A DNA stretch of 64,000 bases from Ridgeia piscesae (taxonomy: Eukaryota; Annelida; Polychaeta; Sabellida; Siboglinidae). The stretch is from positions 26,001 to 90,000 of the forward strand of contig JAODUO010001203.1 in NCBI GenBank assembly GCA_025642075.2, written 5' to 3'. The first letter of the stretch is position 1. Every line of letters starts with the position of its first letter. Of the stretch, positions 37,425 through 49,099 are shown in pieces. The notes under the pieces were generated by a model. It did not search any database and was not told where the DNA came from. It was given only the letters and a program-made list of their open reading frames with translations. Made by a program: the position numbers and the translations under genes.

Positions 37425-38279
37425 TTGGTATTGGTATTCTCATAGGTGTTTTCTACTTATTCTCATCCTGTGAGGAACGAATAACCATAAGTACGTGTAC
37501 AATTTACAGTAGGGCTGGCTTCCATTAGTTGATACTAAGTATGTTTTCTACTTAGGTTGGGCATTACTTTTCAACAGGGTTATGCTGTAATATATTAATG
37601 CTGGCAACTGGCCATACCGTGAATATATTATATGTTAATGTTGTTCATATCAGAAATTAATTGTAATAGATACGGCAATCCCGAGGAACTTTCTATTGAA
37701 GTGGTTTTTTTTCTGGGTAGCAAATTCGTGGTAGTAGTGATGGTTTGATAATTTGCAGCTGTGCACTTTCTACTGAGGTGGCGTGTACTACGTTACAGAA
37801 GAATAATGTTCCATGCTTAATGTACAATCCTAAATTCTGGACTGATATTGAATCCTGAGGTGGGCGCTGGGCCATGCTGGCCGGGTGGTTGGTTTCACCC
37901 ACCTTTGCTGTTTATGTTTACTTTGCTACTTTACTATTATAATTATCTGACGTAATACACAACATTTACATTGTATCTGGATTTGTATGAATTATGTGGA
38001 TTGTGTTATTATATGTATCTATGTTTGGCTGGATACAAAGCTATTTTACTAACGCATACATGCTTTGTCATTTACAGCAAACGAGTCACGATTCCTTATA
38101 AACAAGGAACATTGTCCCACATAAATACGACATTATGATGCAAGTCAAATGCCTTTTATGTGGGCATTGATAAGAACCTAATAAAACTAACATTTACGGT
38201 AATTCCAGTCACAGTCACATGACTTATCACGTGATAACTATTGGCATAAAAGACAGCGGCACTGCTGCCACTGCCCCAG
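37425..38279. other. unassigned sequence downstream of the recombinase
   Basis: AT-rich with no recognised gene. May include the 3' part of the recombinase element, but no boundary is visible. Confidence 0.35.
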
Positions 38280-39125
38280 TTCGAATTTACAGGATTAACC
38301 AGCATCTGTAAGGTGGCAGCATTATTTAGCCTACACGGATAACATTCAAACGCCGGCCAAATCACCAGACTGTCTTCTCGGCGTAGTTACGCAGCCGACC
38401 GACAGTCGATTAAGCGAGACAGTGAAACGGTCCTCTGCCTCTGGCCATACTTGATGCTAACTGCGACATATGCTATCGGTCAAACAGCGTTTATGTCATT
38501 CACTAGGCGTTAAATAATTCACGTTTAAGCCCGGTTCACATCAGCTATCAGCTGAGCTAACAGGCTCGCGTGCCTGTTGGCTTAGCCTCGGTTACCCAGG
38601 CTCCGTGAGGTGCGTTTATTAGGCCTTACCCCATATTAGGGTAGAGGCGCTGATTGGCTCTCAGGCCAACTATGAAATAAAATTAAAATAATGATATACT
38701 AACAAAAGATAATGATATCCTATGAAAAGTATTCAAAATTGAACTTATATTAACACACAAATAAGTAAAAATTCAAATTTACAGTTGTTTACAAAATAAG
38801 AATTACGGCAGGATTAACCAGTATCCGTCAGGTGGCAGCATTGTTTAACCCCACACGAATAACATACAAATTAAATAAGGATACCTTTTTATCAAATAAT
38901 GCTCTATTAAAAAAAAAAACTATTCAAAATTAAACGTATATTAACACAAAATAAATAGAAATACAAATTTGCAGTTGTTTATAAAAATAGAAATTACGGC
39001 AGGATTAATCAGTGTCCGTGAGATGGCAGCATTGTACAGATCACGCGGATAAATATTCAAAAGCCGGGAGACTCACCAGACTGTCTTCTCGGCGTAGTTC
39101 CGCAGCCGACCGACAGTCGGTTAAG
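38280..39125. repeat. tandem/dispersed unit with GGATTAACCAG...GGTGGCAGCATT
   Basis: The word AGGATTAACCAG followed by GTNAGGTGGCAGCATT recurs at about 38291, 38812 and 39001. The first and third copies continue through CCAGACTGTCTTCTCGGCG to GCAGCCGACCGACAGTCG. 38740-38815 and 38925-39000 are also duplicates (ATTCAAAATT(G/A)AAC...CAGTTGTTTA). Related pieces lie at 10150-10240 and 10960. Confidence 0.65.
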
Positions 39126-39414
39126 CGAGACTACTGTTGGCTCAGCTGATATAGCTCACGCCGCACACGGTGAGAAAGATGCTAAGCAAACCGCTTCATA
39201 TCAAGTGACTTATCCATCACGTGGTCTGGTTGCCTAGCAAATTACATCAAACCTGTCAGAAAAACACGTGGAATACTCAAACATTCCAACGAATGTTTTC
39301 TTAAAAGAAGTGTATATTGCACCTAAAGTCGGTACAATAGTTGTGGGACTATTGCACCGACAGTTTTTCGACGCATGTGCATTACAGCATGGGAATGCGC
39401 ATGCCGTCGTTGCT

Positions 39415-39680
39415 GGTGTCAGACAACGTGTTTAAGGTCGGTGCATCTGTTAGAACGTTTGTCGAATTGCAGAATGCGCTACATTTGTTTGAGCAACAAA
39501 CGCATATTCAGTTTTACCTGAGAGACGCCTGAATTTAGAACGCGGCAAAGAAAACGACGCCAAACACTGTTGAAAAAGCGTTGAAAAATATTAAGTACTA
39601 TGTCAGTTTGACGGTGTATGGCAGATTTGGACCGAACTGTGATGTTATGCCAATGCAAATGCATAGAACGATATATGCGG
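39415..39680 (+). pseudogene. MULE/ZSWIM-like transposase N-terminal scrap
   Basis: Open to 39532 and then frame-shifted, it reads FKVGASVRTFVELQNALHLF, THIQFYLRDA, then AAKKTTPNTVEKALKNIKYY. This pattern (short Phe-x-x-E-L block, Phe-x-x-RDSRT-like, AAxKR-P, KYY) resembles the FAR1-like N-terminus of ZSWIM/MULE-derived proteins. No catalytic core or SWIM zinc finger follows. Tentative. Confidence 0.45.
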
Positions 39681-39892
39681 TTATGAGAGGTGGGCTTGGG
39701 CGATGACGAGACTGGAGGTCGATCACTGTTATTCCTCTCTCACATGTAATCATAATAAATTGGTTTGTTCAGTACCTCTGGTGTCGTATCAGATACGTAT
39801 GAACTCGAGATGAGTCAGACAATCCTATTATCCATAGGTCAAGTCAAAGACAGCACGTTTCACGAACCACTATTCCAAAATGGGGTGTGAGT

Positions 39893-40090
39893 TTGGGTTA
39901 GGGTTAGGGTTAGGGTTAGGGTTAGGGTTAGGGTCAGGTTTAGGGTTAGTGTCAGGGTTAGAGTCATGGTCATGGTCATGGTCATGGTCATGGTCATGGT
40001 CATGGTCATGGTCATGGTCAGGGTCATGGTCAGGGTCAGGGTCAGGGTCAGGGTCAGGGTCAGGGCCAGGGCCAGGGCCAGGGTCAGGGT
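39893..40090 (+). repeat. interstitial telomere-type array with hexamer variants
   Basis: About seven TTAGGG units begin the array. The six-base register is kept through TCAGGT, TTAGTG and TTAGAG variants, about nine TCATGG units, about six TCAGGG units and three CCAGGG units. Roughly 33 hexamers in all, on the + strand. TTAGGG is the telomere repeat of vertebrates and many invertebrates, including molluscs. The encoded Leu-Gly/Ser-Trp/Ser-Gly/Pro-Gly frame is incidental. Confidence 0.9.
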
Positions 40091-40219
40091 AATACGTTTT
40101 TATACAAATCAAGTTGGACTCCCATTTTTACGGTCACGCAGCGGCCTTTCTTAAAATTGTGTTTCTTTACGACAAAAACAACTCACAATTGTGAAAGTTA
40201 CAACTGCATGCAGGATTTT

Positions 40220-40279
40220 TTGATTTATGTGGTTTTCACTGTAGTAAACTATAGCAAATTTACCATAGTAAAATCATAG

Positions 40280-40332
<53 letters not shown>

Positions 40333-40879
40333 AAATTTATAATGTCATAATTAATTTACTTTAGATTGATTGTAAGTATCATGATTTACTATTTAACATC
40401 AACATTAATTATGATTTTAGTATGATTGAGGATGACATAATAAATGTAATATACTTATGTTTATTATTGTTAAAATTTACTGTGAACAGAACAGTTTAGT
40501 ACAGTTTACTGCTGAGTCACTGTTCTCTGTTAGAAGCCTGATAAAAATTGAATATGATATGGCGTTTTCCTATGCAATATTAATGGTTTACTATGTTTTC
40601 TCTTATTTGTCTGTGGTAAACCAAAATAGATCCATGGTAGATGCATCTAGCAGTTTTGCATAAACAATATGAAAGACACTAAACAAAAAAGCTGATGTCA
40701 TAATTAATTAATTTACTTTTGTGGTATCATGGTTTAATATTCATTTATCAAAATGTACTTAAATATACTAATTTATTACATGGCTTACCATGCTTACCAT
40801 GACTTTACCACAATATTGAAAAATTTAGTATACTATTATTGACTATAACTTACTATGGATGTACTACAGTTTATATATA

Positions 40880-40962
<83 letters not shown>

Positions 40963-41275
40963 TACTATGGTGAAAGCATGTAAAATATAGTATTCTACGG
41001 TTTACTATAACATTCTATGGATTTACTATAGTTCATTACATCCTCATATGGATTTACTATGGTAAAGGCATAGTAAAACCTAGTATACTGTAGTTTACTA
41101 TAAATTACTATGGTTTTACTATAATGTACTATGGTTTACTATTTCTAAGTACGGATTTACTAATATGAAAGCCTGTTAAAATATAATATACTATTGTTTG
41201 CTATGGTTTACTATGATTTACTATGGATTTACCATGTTTTACCATAGTAAACTATAGTATTTTTAGCAGGGCTAT
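40220..41275. repeat. TTTACTATGG-word repeat, foldback, with two (TA)n cores
   Basis: Variants of (A/T)TTTACTATGG and CCATAGTAAA recur throughout. The left part (GTAGTAAACTATAGCAAATT, about 40231) and the right part (TTTACCATAGTAAACTATAG, about 41237) give an overall inverted layout. (TA)n tracts lie at 40285-40331 and 40884-40959. No recognisable protein. Confidence 0.7.
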
Positions 41276-41569
41276 CAGCACATCATTCACTATGTCATGT
41301 GTAGTCACCATTTCTGAAATGCCGTAAACGCTACGGATTTTCATTAGCCAGTTTGTTTTTGCCGCTGAGCATATAGCTCACGTTCAGCGCACACGGTGTG
41401 TCGTTCGCCTCCCGAGGCGGAACATATTAAACACGATAGATATTTTGCTCACCGCCTCGCGTGGCACTTTGCTCACGAAAAGCGCAGCGCACACGAGAGC
41501 TATCAGCTCAGCAAACAGGCACGCGTGGCTGTTAGCTCAGCTGATAGCTCTCTTGTGCGCCGGGCTTAA

Positions 41570-43576
41570 GTCACACACATCATCGAACTGACAATCATTG
41601 GCGGCGCAAACCATTGTCTGACAAGGTAAATGCCACACATACACGCGCCCCTTTGGACAACGTATAACACCTATGTACAAAGTGATACACTTGTCAAAAT
41701 AAATACGATATAATTCCTGAGTATATTAGGTTAACGCGGCCACAACAACAGTTCGACTAAGTGCCATATGTTGACATTGAATACCATTAAGACTTGATTG
41801 TCGTTATTGAGAGAACCGTCAGTAGGCCTACAGAGAGATTATGGAAATCGGTCTTGGAAAACTGCATTATGTATGCTGCTAAAGCGTGGCACGTATGGCA
41901 CGTTCCTTTATCGTGAACAAAAGAAGCTGTACAGAATCAATTTAAGTTAGCTAGGTAGCAGTTTTTACGATTTTGTGCTATACTTTAATCGCTTGAGATT
42001 ACGTTGAACGCTATGGCAACCATCATAGACAAATACTGAATGTGAGATGTCATTTGTTTGGTTATAAGTGAGATTCTTGATTGGCATCAGTACATAATCT
42101 TGGAGGATGTGGGAGATAGGAACATCTTTCTCACGATTCCTCCAAAGTCAGCAGTTGTATTTCAAACAATTGCTGGTGTACTTGAAACCAAATATTGCGC
42201 GAAGCTGTACGAAACCCAGCCACATGCGTACTTAGAAATACTAATTTATAATAATAATAATTTTGACAGAACTTTACGACTACAGTTGACTTCTGTAGTC
42301 TAAAAAAGAAGTATTGTTGTTTATCGTTTGGAATTAACCTTTTCCGTAAGAGATACACGTATACCTGTTCCCGTTATTGAAGGCCATCATTATGTATTTG
42401 ATAAATTGGAAACATCGTATAACACATTAAGCGTGCATCTTCACATTTTAAATGTTACACTTTTTCTTTTCTTGTTCGTTTAGTTGACACCATTTATTAC
42501 ATTTACTTTAAATATTCATTTTAGATTTACGTTATAAACAAATATCGTTATATGAAGCCAGCTGGAAGCAACTGCAACTGTTTAAATATTACATAAGGCG
42601 TAATGATGAAGAGACCATGCGTACTAAGCAAAACTGTATGCGTTGGTGCTTAGCGAATCCCTTTTTAGGAACATTGTTTCGGAGTGAGTTGCACTAGTCA
42701 CGTCAAATAGTAATTATATATATTGATGTTGTTTCAGTTCAAAATAAATATAAATGCCGCCGTAATCACGCATATGGCATAAACATTATTTGCATACTTG
42801 ATTAATAATTTTTATACTTGAAGTCGCACTCAAATACAACACGCCGGTTTCGAAATGTATCATTTGTACATGGTTAATGTTACAGCAGGGCCAGTTATTG
42901 CAGTACAAATGTACGTGATTACTATATTAGGAAAGGTGAATATTATTAAAACTAATATCAGGATATGATATGGTCCCGGCTACTGCCCGTGTAGTGCTAT
43001 GTCCATTAACTCTGATTCATGTCCACAACGGAACACATGTCTGGACTGGTTCTATACAAACATACCATGTTTACATTTTATCTTAACATTGCTGCTGTTG
43101 CATTAGGTGTATTTGCCACACATACACATCTACGTTATTCGACAATGTTGTTCCCAAGTGAAACAAACAAATATAATACGATAGGCGAGAATTGACAGAA
43201 TCAGTGTGAAACAGCGAATAACACGGACTGTCCTACCCGGTACTCCTAGCGAGTAAACCGGAGACCGTTTAATTATCGCTATGTTTAGAGATATTCATTT
43301 GGATCGCTACAAAGACGGTAAGTACATTAATTATTATTTAAATGTTTTCAACTACAACACTAATATAGGGTCTATGCACTCCAGTCAACTTCAAGCCCTC
43401 TTCCAGGCATATACAGTGGCAGTTTTGGTAAATAAGTTGTATTGCTGTAGGATAAGAGGTGTGTGATTACAGCGGTTTATAAAACTGTTTTCATAGATCG
43501 TCTTATCAGATTTATAATTAATGACAGTTACTTGTGGCTTTCGGTAAAGAATAATACTTATATATTGTATGCATAT
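41570..43576. other. 2 kb without recognised genes
   Basis: Open frames at 42058-42303 and 43281-43466 resemble nothing I know. No repeat detected. Confidence 0.35.
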
Positions 43577-43632
43577 ATGTATGTATGTATGTATGTATAT
43601 ATATATATATATCGATATTTTGTTTATGTTTA

Positions 43633-43687
<55 letters not shown>
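43577..43687. repeat. (GTAT)n-(TA)n microsatellite
   Basis: ATGT units then TA runs, interrupted around 43612-43640. Confidence 0.93.
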
Positions 43688-43691
<4 letters not shown>

Positions 43692-43724
43692 ATTAAACAT
43701 AAGCAACATTGTTTTCATTATATT

Positions 43725-44080
43725 TACTCCTGAATAATTTTAGGAATTTATCTAGAGGAACACTTAAACATATTAATTGTGTTGTGTCTAAAGTGTTACC
43801 CCTCGTATGTATGCGTTGCAAATTTAAGCAATGTTTTCTTTATACATTTAAAAATTGTTCGTTGCACATTAATTCTCCCCCCGCACCTACAGTACTGTGT
43901 CCTTATTTGGGCAAATAGTATATACCAGGCACAACAAAACTTAATAGTTTAAAGAAAGCAACCAGAATAATTACTAAATCTCAATACGCTGCCCACCTAT
44001 ACACTATATTAACGAAAACCAACTAAACTAAATGAAGTGAATACTATTAGCTGGGTGTTTATGTACCAATTCAATAGCAA
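43725..44080 (+). pseudogene. LINE RT C-terminal remnant
   Basis: Across frames: NNFRNLSRGTLKHINC, then PPHLQYCVLIWANS, an ATRIITKSQYAAHLYT-like segment and a closing VFMYQFN. This matches the thumb/tail of jockey-superfamily RTs ('HPHL.YC...WGN...QKRAVRIIT...Y..HT'). It resembles the lineage at 59896-61743. The GAATATTCG MITE abuts its 3' end. Confidence 0.65.
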
Positions 44081-44081
44081 T

Positions 44082-44262
44082 TAAGGATGGGACGAATATT
44101 CGATTCGTATTCGAAAATTCGAATATTCGAACGTTTTCCCGCTATTCGATTAGAAATTCGAAAATTCGCAGCTATATAAACGAATATCGCTTGAATATTT
44201 TCTTTCATGTTCTCCGTCGTATAACAGAGACTACAACCACCAAACTACTCCTCACATATCAC
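44082..44262. mobile_element. GAATATTCG-rich hAT-like MITE, one end only
   Basis: Starts TAAGGATGGGACGAATATTC, followed by CGAATATTCG words and CCCGCTATTCGATT. It is the reverse complement of 58885-59079 in the copy at 58318. It stops at the CGCA microsatellite, so it is truncated. Confidence 0.65.
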
Positions 44263-44263
44263 A

Positions 44264-44295
<32 letters not shown>

Positions 44296-44354
44296 CACGC
44301 ACGCACGCACGCACGCACGCACCGCACGCCCGCACGCACGCACGCACGCACGAA

Positions 44355-44404
<50 letters not shown>
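44262..44404. repeat. (GCAC)n-(CA)n microsatellite
   Basis: About 25 GCAC units with few interruptions, then CA. Confidence 0.95.
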
Positions 44405-44406
<2 letters not shown>

Positions 44407-44429
44407 ACACACTGTCATCATATTGCATT

Positions 44430-44700
44430 GTTCCCATTCCTAAGAAGCCTCGTCCATCCAGATCAATGACTATCGACCCATGACCCTCACCTCTCTAATG
44501 ATGAAATGCCTGGAAAGACCCCTCCTCCCTGATATCTCCATGGAAACATCGCGATTTCAAGATCCTCATCAGTTTGCCTGCAAGTGAAACAGAAGTAGGC
44601 CTACCGAAGATGCAATTCTCACACAGGATAAACCAAATACCTCAGCCCGCATTTTCTTATTGGATGTTTCAAGCGCCTTTAACACTACGCCCTGACTATT
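44430..44700 (+). pseudogene. Rex1-like LINE RT fragment (fingers and motif A)
   Basis: Reads IVPIPKKPRPS, YRPMTLTSLMMKCLE, then after frame changes DPHQFACK, AILTQ and ARIFLLDVSSAFNT, which holds the motif A Asp. This is the same wording class as 14690-17060 (FAYQIDRS...FSSAFNT). Truncated at both ends. Confidence 0.7.
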
Positions 44701-44714
44701 GCGGTTGGCAATGT

Positions 44715-45065
44715 TTTTAGCGAACACATGTCGACGTAGTAATTATTTCAGATGCATATGACGCCCTGATACAGTTTTTGTGACTGATTTAGGCGATCGT
44801 GGCAGGGAAACTGCGATAAGATCGATCCGCAGAGCTGCTCTGACAATAAGGGCGGAAAAGTCTTAATGCCAATGCAGAAATCCGCAGAGCTGCTCTGGCA
44901 ATAAGAATTTTCCGCCCTTATTGTCAGAGCAGCTCTGCGGATTTCTGCATTGGCATTAATATTGCAGAAGTGGATTGATGGTGATGTACATGCGCGTCCG
45001 GTTGGCGATATTTTAGCGAACACAGATACATATGACGCCTTGATATCGTTTTTTGACTGATTTAT
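44715..45065. repeat. MITE-like repeat with 43-bp palindrome
   Basis: Arms 44863-44905 and 44917-44959 pair over 43 bp with one mismatch around an 11-base loop (AATTTTCCGCC). The words CAGAGC(A/T)GCTCTG and GGCAATAAG recur. CATATGACGCC(C/T)TGATA flanks the structure as a direct repeat (about 44756 and 45029). Related, inverted sequence lies at 49385-49870. Confidence 0.75.
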
Positions 45066-45327
45066 CCTATTTTGGTGGACAAATTTACATCAAACAGTAG
45101 TTTTGGCAATAAACGCGCGACACTATTTATGACTTATGGGCATCAACTTGCTAATTAATTATTTTGCATGGTAAAGGAAGTTTGCCTCAGATATAAGAAC
45201 CCTTTGTTCATGGCAGGTATATGTAATTCAACAGGCCAGATAATGAATATTAATCAGACAAGTTAGCACCATTGGATTATTTTCTAGTGTTATGGTCTTA
45301 CAATTAATAACCATCTGTCTCACCGTG

Positions 45328-46704
45328 GTTGTTTATTACATCACAGCGATTATGCTGATAAACTACATTTGCTTTTGTTTTAGCTATATTGCATTTATTG
45401 TGTTATGAAAGTGAATTTTTATAACTATTTGTAATATTTCTCGCTGTATTTGTATATGTATGTAAATCATTTTGCATTTCAAATTATTTGTGTTTGAATC
45501 CATCTAGCTAGAGTATTTGGAATTGTGTTCGAATATTACTTTTCATTTTCTGCGAATTGTATTGATGTTTATATAAGGAGCAGCTTCTGAAGTAGCGATA
45601 ATATGACCGTTACCCCCCCCCCATTTCAACGCCGTTGATTTTGCCATTGGCGGCATGTTAACTTTTGTCAGATTGTTATAAGGAAACAGGAAACCTAAGG
45701 AAATGCTTAAGTGTGTACACAGTCATTGCAATCATGTCACTTACATGGTCATCAAATTTCTTTTAAAAAAAACCACTACCTCTGGCTCTCCTAAAATGCA
45801 AGCATGTGAGTTGCCCATCAACATTATGTCCAAATCCACAGGGTCACGTAAAATGGCTAAAATCACTAACTAACTATAATCACTCTGCCTAACAGTAACA
45901 TGTGTCATACACTGAACATATATCAATTAATCTATATATCGCTTAATCTACTGCTGTGTTATACTCATTTCGAATAACACAATTCTTTTTGTACTACATT
46001 CGTATGGGTCAGACCAGTTGTTTATTACATCACAGCGATTATGCTGATAAACTACATTTGCTTTTGTTTTAGCTATATTGCATTTATTGTGTTATGAAAG
46101 TGAATTTTTATAACTATTTGTAATATTTCTCGCTGTATTTGTATATGTATGTAAATCATTTTGCATTTCTAATTATTTGTGTTTGAATCCATCTAGCTAG
46201 AGTATTTGGAATTGTGTTCGAATATTACTTTTCATTTTCTGCGAATTGTATTGATGTTTATATAAGGAGCAGCTTCTGAAGTAGCGATAATATGACCGTT
46301 ACCCCCCCCCCATTTCAACGCCGTTGATTTTGCCATTGGCGGCATGTTAACTTTTGTCAGATTGTTATAAGGAAACAGGAAACCTAAGGAAATCCTTAAA
46401 TGTGTACACAGTCATTGCAATCATGTCACTTACATGGTAATCAAATTTCTTTAAAAAAACCACTACCTCTGGCTCTCCTAAAATGCAAGCATGTGAGTTG
46501 CCCATCAACATTATGTCCAAATCCACAGGGTCACGTAAAATGGCTAAAATCACTAACTAACTATAATCACTCTGCCTAACAGTAACATTTGTCATACACT
46601 GAACATATATCAATTAATCTATATATCGCTTAATCTACTGCTGTGTTATACTCATTTCGAATAACACAATTCTTTTTGTACTATATTCGTATGGGTCAGA
46701 CCAG
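45328..46704. repeat. 689-bp tandem duplication, two near-identical copies
   Basis: GTTGTTTATTACATCACAGC begins at 45328 and 46017, and ATGGGTCAGACCAG ends both. A handful of substitutions and a one- to two-base A-run difference separate the copies. No coding frame. Confidence 0.93.
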
Positions 46705-46784
46705 GAAGCGTAACCGTGCTCTGACCCCTGTTAGCTCCTGTCAGGACACAACCTCCTACAGATATTGATAGATTCTGCTAGAAG

Positions 46785-47060
46785 GCCCTCTGACATCGTG
46801 AAGCATGCCATTCGCAGCCCGCTAAGGTTGACATGGGACCTTGACTAATTACAGTGGCCCGATGGTAGGGGCTGTATCAATAATACAGTATATCCTGTTA
46901 AAGTGAAATCCTGTCTGGACGTTTTAAGCCATACTTTCAAAACTATAGATTTGCTGTAAATGCAACTTAAGTTGTGTTTATTTTGATGTTACAGTGCTGT
47001 TTGTAGGCTTGTTAGCAATAGAACATGATGTATCTACAGCCTGTATGGAATGCTCTTTGC
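46785..47060. repeat. dispersed repeat A, copy 1
   Basis: CATGCCATTC(G/A)CAGCCCGCTA, ACCTTGACTAATT(A/G)CAGTGG, GCTGTATCAATAAT and GGCTTGTTAGCAATA(G/A)AACA recur in the same order at 49100-49385. Confidence 0.8.
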
Positions 47061-47214
47061 ACTATGTTGACCATGTTAATTGTGCTTCAGAATTACATAA
47101 CTCAACTTGGGAAGTGGGCAAATACCTAGGGGATGAATTTTTATACAAGCAAATGTTATATCCTAAGCATAAAAAACACGTTTCTTCTATAGCCTAAATA
47201 ATGAAACCCTGGAA

Positions 47215-47440
47215 TATGTAACTACCAACCCTTACCATAGCATGACCATATCTAATGACTTAAAATGGCAGTCTCACATTTTTACGATAATCAAAAAAGC
47301 AAATAGTACACTTGGCTTCCTAAGACGAAATATACGAAGATGTCCAACAAACAGCAAACAAACGGCATACATTGCCCTTGTGCATACGGAGTCATAGTGT
47401 GTGATTCATACCATCGGGGGGAGATAGACAAATTATAATC
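47215..47440 (+). pseudogene. LINE RT thumb remnant
   Basis: Reads YHSMTISNDLKWQSHIFTII, KKANSTLGFLRRNIRRCPTN, then SKQTAYIALVHTES, the familiar 'LKW..HI..I..KAN.TLGFLRRN...AY..LVRP' block. A scrap of YHRGEIDKL follows in another frame. Same type as the 9661 scrap. Confidence 0.75.
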
Positions 47441-47809
47441 AAATCCAACACCTATGACCCCTGTTAGCTCCTGTCAGGACACAACTTCCTGTGGATATTT
47501 ATAGATTGCGCTAGAAGCCAGCTCCCAAGTCCAAATCACACCCAAGTTACGGTAAATAACACTTAGGTGACACCTAGCCAGTAGGAGCGGTTGCATGACA
47601 CATCCAGCTGGGTTAATGTCACAAGTTAGGCCGAATTTCCTGAGGCAACTCGAAGCAGCCCCAACTGCAGCTGGGTGACCTACAGCGCGTTGTATCAATG
47701 CCAGCAGTGGTTTACTGCTTGTATAAATTCTACGACTGACTGTCCTCATTATCATGGACATAAGGATGTTTACTTACACGTCAGTTTGTCAATGTTGAAT
47801 GCTAATTAC

Positions 47810-48560
47810 TAAATATTGACACATTAAATTGCTGTTATTATTAAATGATTTGTTACTTTGCTTTTATAACCACTGTATATGTGATTGTACACAGTTCATA
47901 ATGACAGTATGTATATGTTCATAAATATAGACATTGTGGCCTTTTACTAAGATGTGTAGGCCTATCAAAGTGGCATGCTTATTATAAAATATTGACTAAT
48001 TAATTAAATTATTATTAAATGATTTATTAATTTATATTTGTAATTTTCTATTAATGTAGTTAGCACATTGCATAATAATATGTGTAATTATCTTCACAAT
48101 TATGGACATTATGGCCTTTTGTTTTTGTGTTGGTCTGTATACGAATATTTATTTATTTATGATTATTACATAACTATTAAATTATATCTCTTATCAAAAT
48201 AAGTTTTTTTTACTAATTGTATGTTTATATAAACATATACTCATGGATATTGTGGCATTTAAAAAAAACCTTTTCTGTCTGTCGAGTTTACCCGCTAATT
48301 ATCACCTATTAACAAATTTATTTATTTATTATTATATGATTAGTTAATATATATTTATTCTCATAATAAATATGGTTATGCACACTGCATAATATGTATA
48401 AATATCTTCATATTTATGAACTCTGCTGGTCTTAATTATAATGTGTTGGTCTGTTAACTTGGTGCACTACTTAGATAATTAGTATGAACATTATAGTATA
48501 ATTAATTAGAATTTAAAAAAAATATTGCAAATTTATTACTCCATTCAATGCATTTCAAAA
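47810..48560. repeat. AT-rich degenerate tandem repeat, period about 140-175 bp
   Basis: The motif GACATT(G/A)TGGCCTTTT or its variants recurs near 47930, 48105, 48243 and 48421, each followed in most copies by TGTGTTGGTCTGT or TGTGTAGGCC. Each copy is preceded by TTATTAAATGATT-type and CACA(C/T)TGCATAAT-type words. Confidence 0.65.
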
Positions 48561-48629
48561 CACTACAAACAGTATTTTAATAGTTATATAAATAACAAAG
48601 TTATGCCATTTTAAATTCACTTTTATTCA

Positions 48630-48930
48630 AATATTTATCAACAGAAAACACAAAAATGAGCTCCTTGCCAGTTTTTGTTTAGGTCCTCCACACTCCGCAA
48701 CGTCATCAATAGAGTGTTGACCTCTGCCGTCACAGCATTCCATCCCTTTTTTCTGTCTCTGTTCGACAAGGTTGATTTGAATCGGCCTTGTAACAGTTCT
48801 TATATTTGGCCGTATGCCTGTAGTAAGGCACAATCTCAGCATGAGAAAGGTTGTCCTTATAATTTCGCTGTTGTCTCACTGCTTCCACCATGAGGACTGT
48901 CAGAGGTGAAATTAATTCTGGGAAGATTTG
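48630..48930 (-). pseudogene. Myb/SANT-like DNA-binding remnant (tentative)
   Basis: The minus strand, with frame changes, reads MVEAVRQQRNYKDNLS, KKGWNAVTAEVNTLL and RSVEDLNKNWQ. This order (EAVxxxR, WxxITxxVN, RTVxELKKKW) resembles the Myb-like domain of Harbinger and Naif1-type proteins. Low identity, broken frame. Confidence 0.35.
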
Positions 48931-49099
48931 TTCTCAAAACGCGGCAATCCGCTTATCGGTTACTCGTGCCGGTATCCCCTAGTTGGGCGGCATCTGGGTG
49001 GCTGTTGTGCAACGCACCCAGTGCGGTCACCCAGCTAGGTGACACTTAGAGAGATGGGGGTAATTTTACTGCCTAACTCGGGTGCGTGTCATGCAACCG

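Larger units (their letters stand above)
38526..41569. mobile_element. region bounded by long inverted repeats (nested MITEs or one 3-kb element)
   Basis: TTAAGCCCGG, eight to ten variable bases, then AGCTATCAGCTGAGCTAACA at 38526 is mirrored by the end of the segment (about 41505-41569), giving arms of about 60 bp. A third related end, AGCTGATATAGCTCACGCCG near 39140, is also inverted relative to 38526. The arrangement may therefore be a 640-bp MITE (38526-39180) plus a second MITE ending at 41569, rather than a single element. Confidence 0.5.

Noticed and set aside
39880..40112. Leu-Gly / Ser-Trp / Pro-Asp repeat protein frames
   Set aside because: Translation of a six-base telomere-type array in register; not a repeat protein.
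42058..42303. 81-codon plus-strand frame as a gene
   Set aside because: No family resemblance; a single short frame in AT-rich DNA with a simple (ATA)n stretch.
48627..48893. Plus-strand 72-codon frame and minus-strand 71-codon frame as genes
   Set aside because: Only the minus strand, read with frame changes, shows a weak Myb-like pattern, so I list that as a tentative remnant rather than a gene.
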